From NCBI GenBank assembly GCA_007134525.1, contig SLKR01000111.1, forward strand, positions 1 through 51,364: a stretch of DNA of 51,364 nucleotides, written 5' to 3'. A model generated the notes under the pieces. The model was not told the origin of the DNA and did not search any database. It saw only the letters and a list, made by a program, of their open reading frames with translations. Shown in pieces: positions 10,042 through 17,812 of the stretch (its first letter is position 1; the number at the start of each line of letters is the position of its first letter). The position numbers and the translations under genes are program-made. Source of the stretch: Bacteroidales bacterium (lineage in GTDB: Bacteria; Bacteroidota; Bacteroidia; Bacteroidales; UBA7960).

Positions 10042-10872
10042 CTATTTTTCTGTAAATTTTTCAGGTAATTCATAGCTTTCCTGCAGCTCCCTGAGGAGTT
10101 TCTTGAAAAGCTTATTGCTGTGATCCTTGTCTATATCCAGCCAGCGTTCTATCATTCCAAGCTTGATGATAAAGGCCAGAATCTTCTCAATAGTGAAATA
10201 ATGAAAAAAGGTCTCTTCGTCAAGATATTTCCACTTTAGCTCGTCTATTGCCTGTTCCCTTTCCTTTATATCTTCCTTGCGGGCAATGCCTGTAAGGTCT
10301 TCCATATAGTCGAGGTCATTGCCCAGCCCAAAGTCGCGCGCATGGCTCCTGCGGATTGTTTCGGAAACCTCGCCAGTGCCAATTATCTGATGTTCGAATG
10401 GTACTTTGTATTTGCGGGCATTAAGGGCGAGCATTATATTCTTTATGTTCAGTTCAAAATTGAACCACCAGAACAGAAAGTTATTGTTTACACTTTCTGT
10501 GATTTCATCGTAAAAAAGCGTAGTGAGCTCGTTTTCAGGGCTCATATCGGGGTATATCGGGTCCTTGCTCTTAAATGCGGTTATAAAGCGCTTCATGTAT
10601 GACGGCAATTCCGCAGGCTCTTTAATGTTCTCCTCTAAAAACTCCCTTGAATAATTGCCCTTCTCGCTGAACTCTTCACCCTTTTTTTCGAGCAGGTTAA
10701 GAAGGTTCTTGTTGTCATATGGCAGGAATAGTTTCTCCACAAGCCTGTAATCGCTGGGGTGAAGTTCTGTGCGCAGCTCATCCCTGAACGCAAGCTGGCT
10801 GACTGTCAACTTGTGTATATCGAGTGTTATATCCTGAAGTCCTGCTACCAGATAATAATAATTACGTTTCAC
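10042..10872 (-). CDS. DUF2764 protein of the V-ATPase operon
   Basis: A 276-residue, mostly helical soluble protein that starts with GTG (MKRNYYYLVAGLQDI). DUF2764 genes sit between E and A in the short V-ATPase operons of Bacteroidota and Chlamydiae, which lack an annotated subunit C. Its place and helical character suggest it takes the role of subunit C, the socket joining the central stalk to the K ring; this is inference. It lies 6 bp upstream of subunit A and 63 bp downstream of E. The protein has no signal peptide or membrane helix. Confidence 0.88.
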   Translation of the reverse strand: MKRNYYYLVAGLQDITLDIHKLTVSQLAFRDELRTELHPSDYRLVEKLFLPYDNKNLLNLLEKKGEEFSEKGNYSREFLEENIKEPAELPSYMKRFITAFKSKDPIYPDMSPENELTTLFYDEITESVNNNFLFWWFNFELNIKNIMLALNARKYKVPFEHQIIGTGEVSETIRRSHARDFGLGNDLDYMEDLTGIARKEDIKEREQAIDELKWKYLDEETFFHYFTIEKILAFIIKLGMIERWLDIDKDHSNKLFKKLLRELQESYELPEKFTEK

Positions 10873-10935
10873 GGGCTTTTTTTTTTATTTGCATAAAAGA
10901 CAAATGGCCCTGCAGGCTGTCAATTAATTACTGCC

Positions 10936-11595
10936 TTATTTGCCTGAGTCTTTCTTTTTGGTTTTCTCCTGCTTTTTGCCGCTTTTGTCAAAAAGCATTT
11001 CAATCAGCCTCGGACGAAGGTACATCCTGAAGAAATTGTCGAAATCGTCGTCAGAAAATGATATAAGGTAGCCCCCGTCTTTAGGCCCAATTTTAAAACC
11101 ACCCTTGATTTTGTCGCTGAAGTCGACCTTAAGGCCTTTTTCCAGGAGCTCTTTGGCTTTGTTCTGGAAGTATGATTCAAAATCCTTCTGCTTGTCTTTT
11201 GGTAGTAGCACGTAAAGGTCAACCTTATCACTCTCCTTTGGATCCCAGTTTTTGATTATGGTTTTTATAATATCACCTGTAAATCCTGGATCTTTCATGG
11301 TTTTTTTAGCTTCAGGCCCGATGGTTTCTGCCTGAACAAGTTCAACTATCTCCTGCTTTAGATCGGAGATCGCCTGCCTGGCCGCAAGTTGCAATTCATT
11401 AAGAGCCTTCTGCTTCAGATCTTCAGACTCTTTTTTTGCAGTCTCTATTGTGGAGGTGGCTTCTTTTTTGGACTTGTCAAGTAGTTCACCGGCCTCCTTT
11501 TTTGCTTCGGCAAGGATCTTATCTGCTTCCCTGTTGGCCTTATCGACACCTTCCTGATATATTTTATCGGTCAGCTCCTGAAGTTTTTTCTGCAT
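10936..11595 (-). CDS. ntpE: V-type ATPase peripheral stalk subunit E
   Basis: Peripheral stalk subunit that holds the head against rotation. The 219-residue protein has a long charged coiled coil over the first 110 residues (LTDKIYQEGVDKANREADKI and onward), then a compact C-terminal domain with GGFKIGPKDGGYLISFSDDD. It ends in a lysine-rich tail. It is the first gene of the operon, with a TAAATTTG promoter element 43 bp upstream. No separate subunit G, the usual coiled-coil partner of E, is present nearby. Confidence 0.93.
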   Translation of the reverse strand: MQKKLQELTDKIYQEGVDKANREADKILAEAKKEAGELLDKSKKEATSTIETAKKESEDLKQKALNELQLAARQAISDLKQEIVELVQAETIGPEAKKTMKDPGFTGDIIKTIIKNWDPKESDKVDLYVLLPKDKQKDFESYFQNKAKELLEKGLKVDFSDKIKGGFKIGPKDGGYLISFSDDDFDNFFRMYLRPRLIEMLFDKSGKKQEKTKKKDSGK

Positions 11596-11638
11596 TGCGG
11601 TATTGTTTTATTTGAAATATTTCCTTTTTAGATGGATG

Positions 11639-11646
11639 CAAATTTA
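11639..11646 (-). promoter_or_regulatory. -7 element of the V-ATPase operon (TAAATTTG)
   Basis: The minus strand reads TAAATTTG, matching TAnnTTTG, 43 bp upstream of the subunit E start. No TTTG is found at the -33 position. It is the only promoter-like element seen for the seven-gene operon. The rest of the 258-bp gap to the YceI gene holds no ORF or hairpin I can support. Confidence 0.55.
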
Positions 11647-11853
11647 GGAAAAATGCTTTGTTATTACCACTTAACATGCCTTTTTTGTTGTCACTTTGGT
11701 TAACAATTTGCAAAACTACTATTTTTTTGCTTTGTTACAAAACTCACAACTCTAAAATTTATTAACTGAATGGATCCTAAATGGTTAAACAATTTCTGTT
11801 CAGGGGTGTTTGTAAAGCATACAGTATTATTTATAACAAAAAATAAAGATTTT

Positions 11854-12510
11854 ATGAAACGGATAAAATTTGTAGTACCAGTTGCGCTGCTGTTCATTCT
11901 GGCTGCATGTGGCGGCCAGAGCGAAAATCGTGCAGAGGTAATGGAGCGCCTGGAGGCAGGTGAGATCCCTGAAGCGGTAGACGTGTATATTCTGGATGCC
12001 GGCAACAGCAAGGTTGCATGGGAAGGCCGCCGTATTGGGGGTGGCCATGATGGCACTATCGGCATCAAAGGTGGTGAGTTCTATTTTTTTGAAGGCGATA
12101 TGGTTGGGGGCGAGATTGTTATGGACATGCACCAGATAGTTGTGCTTGATATTGAAAACCCCGGAAACAATGCCCGTTTGCAGGCTCACTTGGAGTCAGA
12201 TGACTTCTTTGCCGTTGAACAGTACCCTGAAGCACATTTTGAGATTACAGTTGTGGAACAAATTGAAGAAGAATCTGAGATGACCCACAGGGTATTTGGC
12301 AATATGACCATACGCGGAATTACCCATGGCATAGCCTTTGATGCAGTTATAGATCTTCAGGAAGATCGTATGGTGGCTTTTGCTGATTTTGACCTTGACC
12401 GTACCCAGTGGAATGTTCGGTTTGGTTCCGGGAGGTTTTTTGATGATCTTGGTGACAGCGCCATTCACGACGATTTTGGTCTTACACTGGATCTTGTGGC
12501 CGCAAATTAA
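11854..12510 (+). CDS. YceI-family lipoprotein
   Basis: YceI-like lipocalin-fold protein, a family that binds polyisoprenoid or amphiphilic ligands. The 218-residue product starts at the ATG at 11854, not at the tracked codon at 11770. That gives a clean signal peptide with lipobox ILAAC (Cys19), so it is an envelope lipoprotein. Family features are SKVAWEGRRIGGGHDGTIGI near the start of the mature domain, the HLESDDFF segment, and GNMTIRGITHG followed by DRTQWNVRFGSG and a C-terminal IHDDFGLTLDLVA. It stands alone and converges on the polyferredoxin gene with a 4-bp overlap. The natural ligand is unknown. Confidence 0.9.
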   Translation: MKRIKFVVPVALLFILAACGGQSENRAEVMERLEAGEIPEAVDVYILDAGNSKVAWEGRRIGGGHDGTIGIKGGEFYFFEGDMVGGEIVMDMHQIVVLDIENPGNNARLQAHLESDDFFAVEQYPEAHFEITVVEQIEEESEMTHRVFGNMTIRGITHGIAFDAVIDLQEDRMVAFADFDLDRTQWNVRFGSGRFFDDLGDSAIHDDFGLTLDLVAAN

Positions 12511-14084
12511 AACGGAAAATCATCTGACTCATCCTCCCTCGGGCCGTCTGCTTCTTCGATCGGCACTGCCACCTGGTGTACAGGCAGGCCTGTAACGTAA
12601 ATGGCCTTATATGGACCGGTGGGGCAGGCATATTCACATGCGCCGCACCCGACGCATATTTCCGGGTACACCTCCGGTATGAACAGGCCGTCCTCATAGG
12701 GAACCATCTGTACAGCCTTTGTAGGACAGTGTTCGGAACATGCCCCGCAATCGTTCCTGTCTACGGTAACCACACAGCTCTCGGCTAAAAATTTCACCTC
12801 TCCTATCTTTATAAGCTTCTTCTCCTCCTCACTCTGCCTGGTGATGGCACCTGTCGGACACACTTCGCTGCAACGCACACAATCGAAATTGCAGAAATTT
12901 TTGTGGTAATCCAGCTTTGGCTGCATAAAGCCTTCAAGGCCGTAATCAAAAAACGAAGGTACTATGACCTTTGTAGGGCAAGCACTGACGCACAGATAAC
13001 ATGCTATACAGTGATTTGTGAAATGTTCGTGACTTAAGGATCCCGGAGGTGTGACAACCTTCTGGTTCTCGACCGGAACCATACCGGGACTGCTGGCTCC
13101 CTGCGATCGTGCAAGCTTGGTGATAAGTGGTATGCTTAGTAGGCCGGAGGCCATTGTAAGCATAAACTGCCTTTTCTCTCCTGAGCTTTCGACTGCTTTT
13201 TTTGATTTTTTTACGACAGCGGGCAGCGGCTGGTATTTTATACCGTTGTTCGGACATGCACTGAAGCAGTTAAAGCAGTTTATACAACGGCTGTGGTCGA
13301 CCTGGTGGGTCTTGCTGTCGAGGCATTCGGCCTTGCATACCCATTCACACTTTTTGCAAAAGGTGCACTCCTGCTTATTAAAGGTGATTCGAAACAGCGG
13401 CCTTGAAGAGAATAATGCCAGTATACTGCCTGCAGGACATAATGTGTTGCAGAAGAGCCTTCCCCGCCAGGCTGCCATGACGGCAATTGTCAGAAATATT
13501 ACGGCCGATATAAGCACTACGTCCCAAGGCAGTGTATGCATGCTTCGTGGGGAAAGAATAAATATATCAAGGCCTTCGAACAAAAATGCAATTGAGTTTG
13601 AAAACCATATATATGCAGGCTTGAAGAGACTGACCGAGACCTTGCCGAAATTGGAATAGGGATCAAGCAGGTTGACCAGAAACAGACTGCCTGAAATCCA
13701 CAGTATAAGTGTTATTCCAAGTATGCTGTATCTAAGTATCCTTTTCCTGTTTGAAGAAAAGTTAAACCTCCTCTTTTTCCTGGGTTTGAAAAGGCGTGCA
13801 AAGGCTGTTACAATGTCCTGCAGCGTGCCCATCGGGCATATACTGGAGCAGTATACACGCCCGAAAACAAGGGTAAGCAATATTACCAGCAGGAATCCCA
13901 GTGTGCTGATGCTGAAGAAAAGAGCAAAGAAGCTCAGAACTGAAGGAAGAAGCTGCAGGTGAAGAAGCACATTGGCTATAGGGTCCAGGATGCCGTATCC
14001 TGTTGCAAGGAAAAGGAAAAGCATCGACAAAAACAGTATTAACGATACTGCAATACGTATCCTCCTCAGGCTGGATAGTTTCAT
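12507..14084 (-). CDS. Membrane polyferredoxin, NapH-like plus NapG-like fusion
   Basis: Predicted electron-transfer protein. The 525-residue product has five or so membrane helices in the N-terminal 210 residues, with NapH-type CxxxCP pairs (CSSICP about 79-84, CNTLCP about 212-217). Then come 4Fe-4S clusters at CTFCKKCEWVC and CINCFNCFSACP (240-278). A hydrophobic stretch resembling a Tat signal (EKRQFMLTMASGLLSIPLI, about 303-321) follows, then four more cluster motifs: CIACYLCVSACP, CVRCSEVCP, CGACSEHCP and CVGCGACEYACP. The second half looks like a NapG-type ferredoxin fused in frame. It lies 45 bp downstream of the DUF362 gene, probably in one operon. The terminal reductase is not in the window. 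Confidence 0.87.
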   Translation of the reverse strand: MKLSSLRRIRIAVSLILFLSMLFLFLATGYGILDPIANVLLHLQLLPSVLSFFALFFSISTLGFLLVILLTLVFGRVYCSSICPMGTLQDIVTAFARLFKPRKKRRFNFSSNRKRILRYSILGITLILWISGSLFLVNLLDPYSNFGKVSVSLFKPAYIWFSNSIAFLFEGLDIFILSPRSMHTLPWDVVLISAVIFLTIAVMAAWRGRLFCNTLCPAGSILALFSSRPLFRITFNKQECTFCKKCEWVCKAECLDSKTHQVDHSRCINCFNCFSACPNNGIKYQPLPAVVKKSKKAVESSGEKRQFMLTMASGLLSIPLITKLARSQGASSPGMVPVENQKVVTPPGSLSHEHFTNHCIACYLCVSACPTKVIVPSFFDYGLEGFMQPKLDYHKNFCNFDCVRCSEVCPTGAITRQSEEEKKLIKIGEVKFLAESCVVTVDRNDCGACSEHCPTKAVQMVPYEDGLFIPEVYPEICVGCGACEYACPTGPYKAIYVTGLPVHQVAVPIEEADGPREDESDDFPF

Positions 14085-14129
14085 TCTGACAGATTGATTT
14101 TAAGATTAATGCTGGTTGCTTAACGCGGC

Positions 14130-15056
14130 CTATAATGCCACTCTTCGGATATTGAGGCTGTCAAGATCCATTTTGCCAATATTCATCTCCGATGCAATCC
14201 GGATATGGCCTATGTCTTCAGGCTGGTGCCCTAGCATAAGTGCTCCAGCAGCATCAACTGCGACAATGTCGGGAGAAATCAGAATGCTTCGCATGCGGCT
14301 CAGGTCTGCCTCAGAGGTTCCCCTTGGACCGTTCTGTGTCATCACAAGATAGGCATCTACAATATTCAGATCTGGCTTTCTGTAAAGACAGAAGTCTGCG
14401 ATGCACTGATGCAGGTCATTACGGTGCCAGTAACCACGGTCCCAGACAACCCCCATCAGGTTCTTCATTGCAATTGTAACCGTTGTCGAACCATGGTGTT
14501 TCAGCACCGGTACATTTATAAAAACATCACTGTTGATAAGCCTTTCAAACACCTTTGCAGAAGATAGCCTGCTGGCACCCTGGATGCTGACTTCAGTATA
14601 ATATCTTTCAAGATGGGCATGCAGCATCTGGCCGCCTGCACTACGAACCGCATCAGCCACACCTGAATTCTCATAACTTCTTTCCCAGTTGTCGCAGGTA
14701 TTGTCGAAGGCAAGCACCCTGCTGGCACCGGCTTCCAGGCAGTCCCTTACTATGGCCCCGACAACTTCAGGGTTGGTATTTGCAGCCCTTTCAGGAGGGG
14801 TGTCCCAGCTTGAGTTTGGCTTGATAACAACTGTCTGCCCCGGCTTTACAAAAACGCCCATGCCACCCATTTCGTCCATGGCCCTGCGGTATAGCTCCAG
14901 GGGTTCTCCGCCCCTGACGGCAACCAGATCATAGTTGCCACTTAAGGAAGTGGTGCTGCGGGAAGCGAACAGCGGTATCTTTCCGATTGTTGATGCATAC
15001 AGGCTTCCGAGTGTAGAGTAAATGAATCCTTTTCTTAAGAACTGTCTTCTGTCCAT
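14130..15056 (-). CDS. DUF362 protein with Tat-like signal
   Basis: A 308-residue DUF362 protein. The N-terminus DRRQFLRKG followed by a hydrophobic stretch resembles a twin-arginine signal, suggesting export in folded form, perhaps with a bound cofactor. Family segments include VFVKPGQTVVIKPNSSWD, NVPVLKHHGSTTVTIAMKN and NLMGVVWDRGYWH. It has only one cysteine pair in the middle, so it is not itself a polyferredoxin. The 4Fe-4S protein directly downstream is a likely partner. DUF362 has no established reaction that I can state with confidence. A TACTTTTG promoter element lies 21 bp upstream. Confidence 0.87.
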   Translation of the reverse strand: MDRRQFLRKGFIYSTLGSLYASTIGKIPLFASRSTTSLSGNYDLVAVRGGEPLELYRRAMDEMGGMGVFVKPGQTVVIKPNSSWDTPPERAANTNPEVVGAIVRDCLEAGASRVLAFDNTCDNWERSYENSGVADAVRSAGGQMLHAHLERYYTEVSIQGASRLSSAKVFERLINSDVFINVPVLKHHGSTTVTIAMKNLMGVVWDRGYWHRNDLHQCIADFCLYRKPDLNIVDAYLVMTQNGPRGTSEADLSRMRSILISPDIVAVDAAGALMLGHQPEDIGHIRIASEMNIGKMDLDSLNIRRVAL

Positions 15057-15076
15057 GGTTTTATATTTAATGTTTA

Positions 15077-15084
15077 CAAAAGTA
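15077..15084 (-). promoter_or_regulatory. -7 element TACTTTTG of the DUF362 operon
   Basis: The minus strand reads TACTTTTG, an exact match to TAnnTTTG, 20 bp upstream of the DUF362 start codon. The -33 position lacks TTTG. Confidence 0.55.
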
Positions 15085-15183
15085 TAATTTTCATGTTCTT
15101 TTTTATTATTTTTGATGCCGAATAATTCACTTACAGGGCTTATTTATAATAAGTTTAAGCAAGGAAACACAAAAAAAAGACTC

Positions 15184-15711
15184 ATGAGCAGCAAACAAAC
15201 AGGCGCGTTAACTTTCAGTACAGGGTCAAAGGCATGGGCTATACTTTTCGATGCACTGGCGGTTGCCTTTATCTATTTTATGCCGGCGATATCGCATATG
15301 CTGAGCTTCCCGGTATATATGTTTGAGCCAATGCGCATAATGCTTATACTGGCATTGATGCATACCCGTAAACAAAATGCATACATACTGGCGCTGACAC
15401 TTCCTATTGTATCTTACCTGATATCGGCTCATCCAATGTTTATTAAGTCTTTACTCATTGCCATAGAGCTGAGTGTAATGGTCTTCCTGTTCTACTTCCT
15501 TGTAGAGAGGATTCACCGCTTTGCCGCGATATTTGCCAGTATCTGGCTGAGCAAGCTTCTTTATTATGGGCTCAAGTATCTGGCAATAATGACGATAATG
15601 CCATCGGAGCCTGTTGTCGGTATCCCACTGCTTTTGCAATTGCTCACCTCCGTTGTTTTCAGTATCTATGTATACATAATGTTCAGGGGAGATGGTGCCC
15701 GCAGGGCGTAG
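15184..15711 (+). CDS. Small integral membrane protein, 175 aa
   Basis: Unrecognised membrane protein with about five hydrophobic helices and a short charged C-terminus (RGDGARRA). I take the ATG at 15184 (MSSKQTGALTF) because the tracked start at 15112 is TTG, and a candidate promoter element (TAAGTTTA at 15150-15157) would lie inside that longer frame. The arrangement MFEPMRIMLILAL followed by ISAHPMFIKSLLIAIELSV loosely recalls the substrate-binding S components of ECF transporters, but I cannot support that further. It ends 3 bp before the DUF3109 gene, so the two are almost certainly co-transcribed. Confidence 0.75.
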   Translation: MSSKQTGALTFSTGSKAWAILFDALAVAFIYFMPAISHMLSFPVYMFEPMRIMLILALMHTRKQNAYILALTLPIVSYLISAHPMFIKSLLIAIELSVMVFLFYFLVERIHRFAAIFASIWLSKLLYYGLKYLAIMTIMPSEPVVGIPLLLQLLTSVVFSIYVYIMFRGDGARRA

Positions 15712-15714
15712 AAA

Positions 15715-16290
15715 ATGATAATACTTGGTAATTGCTTGCTGTCGGACGAGCTTTTCTCCGAATTTTTTACTTGTGATCTTAATGCCTGCAGAGGCGGCTG
15801 TTGTGTTGAGGGAGATGCTGGCGCCCCGCTTGATGAGGAAGAAACCGTAATTCTGGAATCAATCTCGGACAAGTTTACCCCGTTTATGGAACATGAAGGT
15901 ATATCTGCCATTGACAGCCAGGGTCACTGGGTAAGGGATGAGGACGGAGATATTACCACGCCTCTTGTTGAGGGGAAGCAGTGTGCATATTCTTGTTTTG
16001 ACGAAAAAGGTATTGCCGGTTGCGCGATTGAAAAAGCATTTGAAAAGGGTCTTACGGATTTCCGTAAACCAATCTCATGTCATCTTTACCCGGTAAGGAT
16101 CCATAAATACCCACACTACGATGCACTCAACTACCACAGATGGCCGCTTTGTGACCCTGCGCGTGAATGTGGCAGGGCAGGGGGAGTGAGAGTGTTCAGG
16201 TTCCTGCGTGAGGCACTTGTCAGAAAATACGGGGAAAAATGGTACCGGGAGCTGGAAGAGTACTTTACTCAGTCCGGCCTGATGATATAG
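15715..16290 (+). CDS. DUF3109 cysteine-rich protein
   Basis: A 191-residue soluble protein of the DUF3109 family, which resembles YkgJ-type zinc or iron-sulfur binding proteins. Cysteines are spread in a metal-ligand-like pattern: CDLNACRGGCC near residues 19-25, CAYSCFDEKGIAGC in the middle, then ISCHLYPVRI, PLCDPARECGR. No signal peptide is present. It is coupled to the membrane protein gene upstream, and its 3' end overlaps the convergent gltX by 26 bp. The biochemical role is not known. Confidence 0.88.
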   Translation: MIILGNCLLSDELFSEFFTCDLNACRGGCCVEGDAGAPLDEEETVILESISDKFTPFMEHEGISAIDSQGHWVRDEDGDITTPLVEGKQCAYSCFDEKGIAGCAIEKAFEKGLTDFRKPISCHLYPVRIHKYPHYDALNYHRWPLCDPARECGRAGGVRVFRFLREALVRKYGEKWYRELEEYFTQSGLMI

Positions 16291-17800
16291 ATTCAATTGC
16301 CCTTTTTATCCTTTCAACAGTTTCGTCCCTTCCAAGGATCTTCATGATTTCTTTTACATCAGGTCCGTGGGCTGCACCCACCAGGGCAAGCCTCAGCGGG
16401 GGCATTATCCTTCCTGCTCCGGCCCCCGACTCCTGCATGATTTCGTTCATTGCATTTTCTATGCTTTCGGTTTCAAGAGTCCCGGTTTTTGCAAGTTTTT
16501 CTGCAAGTGCCGTCATTAAAGCGGGAGTGTCATCCTTCCATTTCTTCCTTGCAAATTTCTCATCATATGATGAGGGTGCCTGGAAAAAGAAATAGCTCTC
16601 CTCCCAAAGTTCGTGCACAAAGCTTACCCTGTCCCGGACAAGGGAACATATCCTGCCGAGTCTTTCTTCAGGCTGGCTGATCCCCTTCTCTGCAAGAAAG
16701 TCTTTAAAAAGAAGGGCAACCTCCTTAATTGGCTTCCTTACCAGGTATTGGTGGTTGAACCATCTTGCCTTTTCGGGGTCGAACCTTGCACCTGCCTTGC
16801 CCACTCTGTCGAGGGAGAATAATTCTGTTAACTCCTCAAGTGAGAATAATTCCTGTTCTGTTCCCGGGTTCCAGCCAAGTAAAGCTATTATGTTTACGAA
16901 GGCTTCGGGGAAATAGCCGGATTCACGGTAACCCCTGATGATCTCGCCGCTTTGTGTATCCTTCCACTCAAGCGGAAAAACCGGGAACCCCAGCCTGTCT
17001 CCGTCTCTTTTGCTCAGTTTTCCCTGGCCGTCCGGTTTAAGCAGCAGCGGTAAATGGGCGAAACGAGGCATACTGTCTGTCCACCCAAGGCAGCGGTAGA
17101 GCAACACATGGAGGGGTGCTGATGGTAGCCATTCCTCACCCCTTATCACGTGTGTTATATCCATGAGGTGGTCGTCAACCACATTGGCCAGATGATATGT
17201 CGGCATTCCGTCACTTTTAAAGAGTACCTTGTCGTCCAGAAGCCTGCTTTCAACACTTACCCTGCCCCTTATAATGTCATCAACAATTATCTCCTCATTT
17301 TCCGGGATCCTGATCCTTATAACATAATCCTGTCCTGAATCCAGCCTTTTTTTTACCTCTTCCCCCGATAGGCTCAGGGAGTTTTGCATCTGCACCCGGG
17401 TGTGGATGTCGTACTGAGGGTTCGGGTTTTTATCGGTTTTGAGCCTGGTACGCATTTCCGTGAGTTCTTCAGGAGTATCAAATGCATAGTAGGCGTAACC
17501 TTTTCCGATCAGAATATTTGCATATTCCCTGTATATTTTCATTCTCTCCGACTGCCTGAATGGCCCCATACCACCATCCCTGTCCGGACCTTCATCCCAT
17601 TCAATACCGCACCACCTGAGGGAATCCATAATATAATCCTCTGCCCCTTTGACAAACCTTTTACGGTCAGTATCCTCAATCCGGAGCAGAAAACTTCCCT
17701 TGTGCTTTCTGGCGAATAAATAGTTATATAGAGCCGTGCGCACACCTCCCATATGAAGGGGGCCTGTCGGACTCGGTGCGAATCTTACCCTGACACTCAT
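16265..17800 (-). CDS. gltX: Glutamyl-tRNA synthetase
   Basis: Charges tRNA-Glu with glutamate. The 511-residue class I synthetase has the HIGH-type motif in PSPTGPLHMGG at residues 9-19 and a KMSKS-type loop as KLSKRDGD near residue 250. The catalytic domain is followed by an alpha-helical anticodon-binding region. The length is normal for the bacterial enzyme. It is the last gene of a tight lysS-GH3-gltX run, 12 bp after the GH3 gene. Discriminating from non-specific GluRS types is not possible by eye. Confidence 0.96.
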   Translation of the reverse strand: MSVRVRFAPSPTGPLHMGGVRTALYNYLFARKHKGSFLLRIEDTDRKRFVKGAEDYIMDSLRWCGIEWDEGPDRDGGMGPFRQSERMKIYREYANILIGKGYAYYAFDTPEELTEMRTRLKTDKNPNPQYDIHTRVQMQNSLSLSGEEVKKRLDSGQDYVIRIRIPENEEIIVDDIIRGRVSVESRLLDDKVLFKSDGMPTYHLANVVDDHLMDITHVIRGEEWLPSAPLHVLLYRCLGWTDSMPRFAHLPLLLKPDGQGKLSKRDGDRLGFPVFPLEWKDTQSGEIIRGYRESGYFPEAFVNIIALLGWNPGTEQELFSLEELTELFSLDRVGKAGARFDPEKARWFNHQYLVRKPIKEVALLFKDFLAEKGISQPEERLGRICSLVRDRVSFVHELWEESYFFFQAPSSYDEKFARKKWKDDTPALMTALAEKLAKTGTLETESIENAMNEIMQESGAGAGRIMPPLRLALVGAAHGPDVKEIMKILGRDETVERIKRAIESISSGRTE

Positions 17801-17812
17801 TCTTTATCTGTT

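Noticed and set aside
15112-15183. Tracked upstream extension of the membrane protein beginning at TTG
   Set aside because: The extension starts with TTG and contains a promoter-like TAAGTTTA; the ATG at 15184 leads directly into a normal membrane protein.
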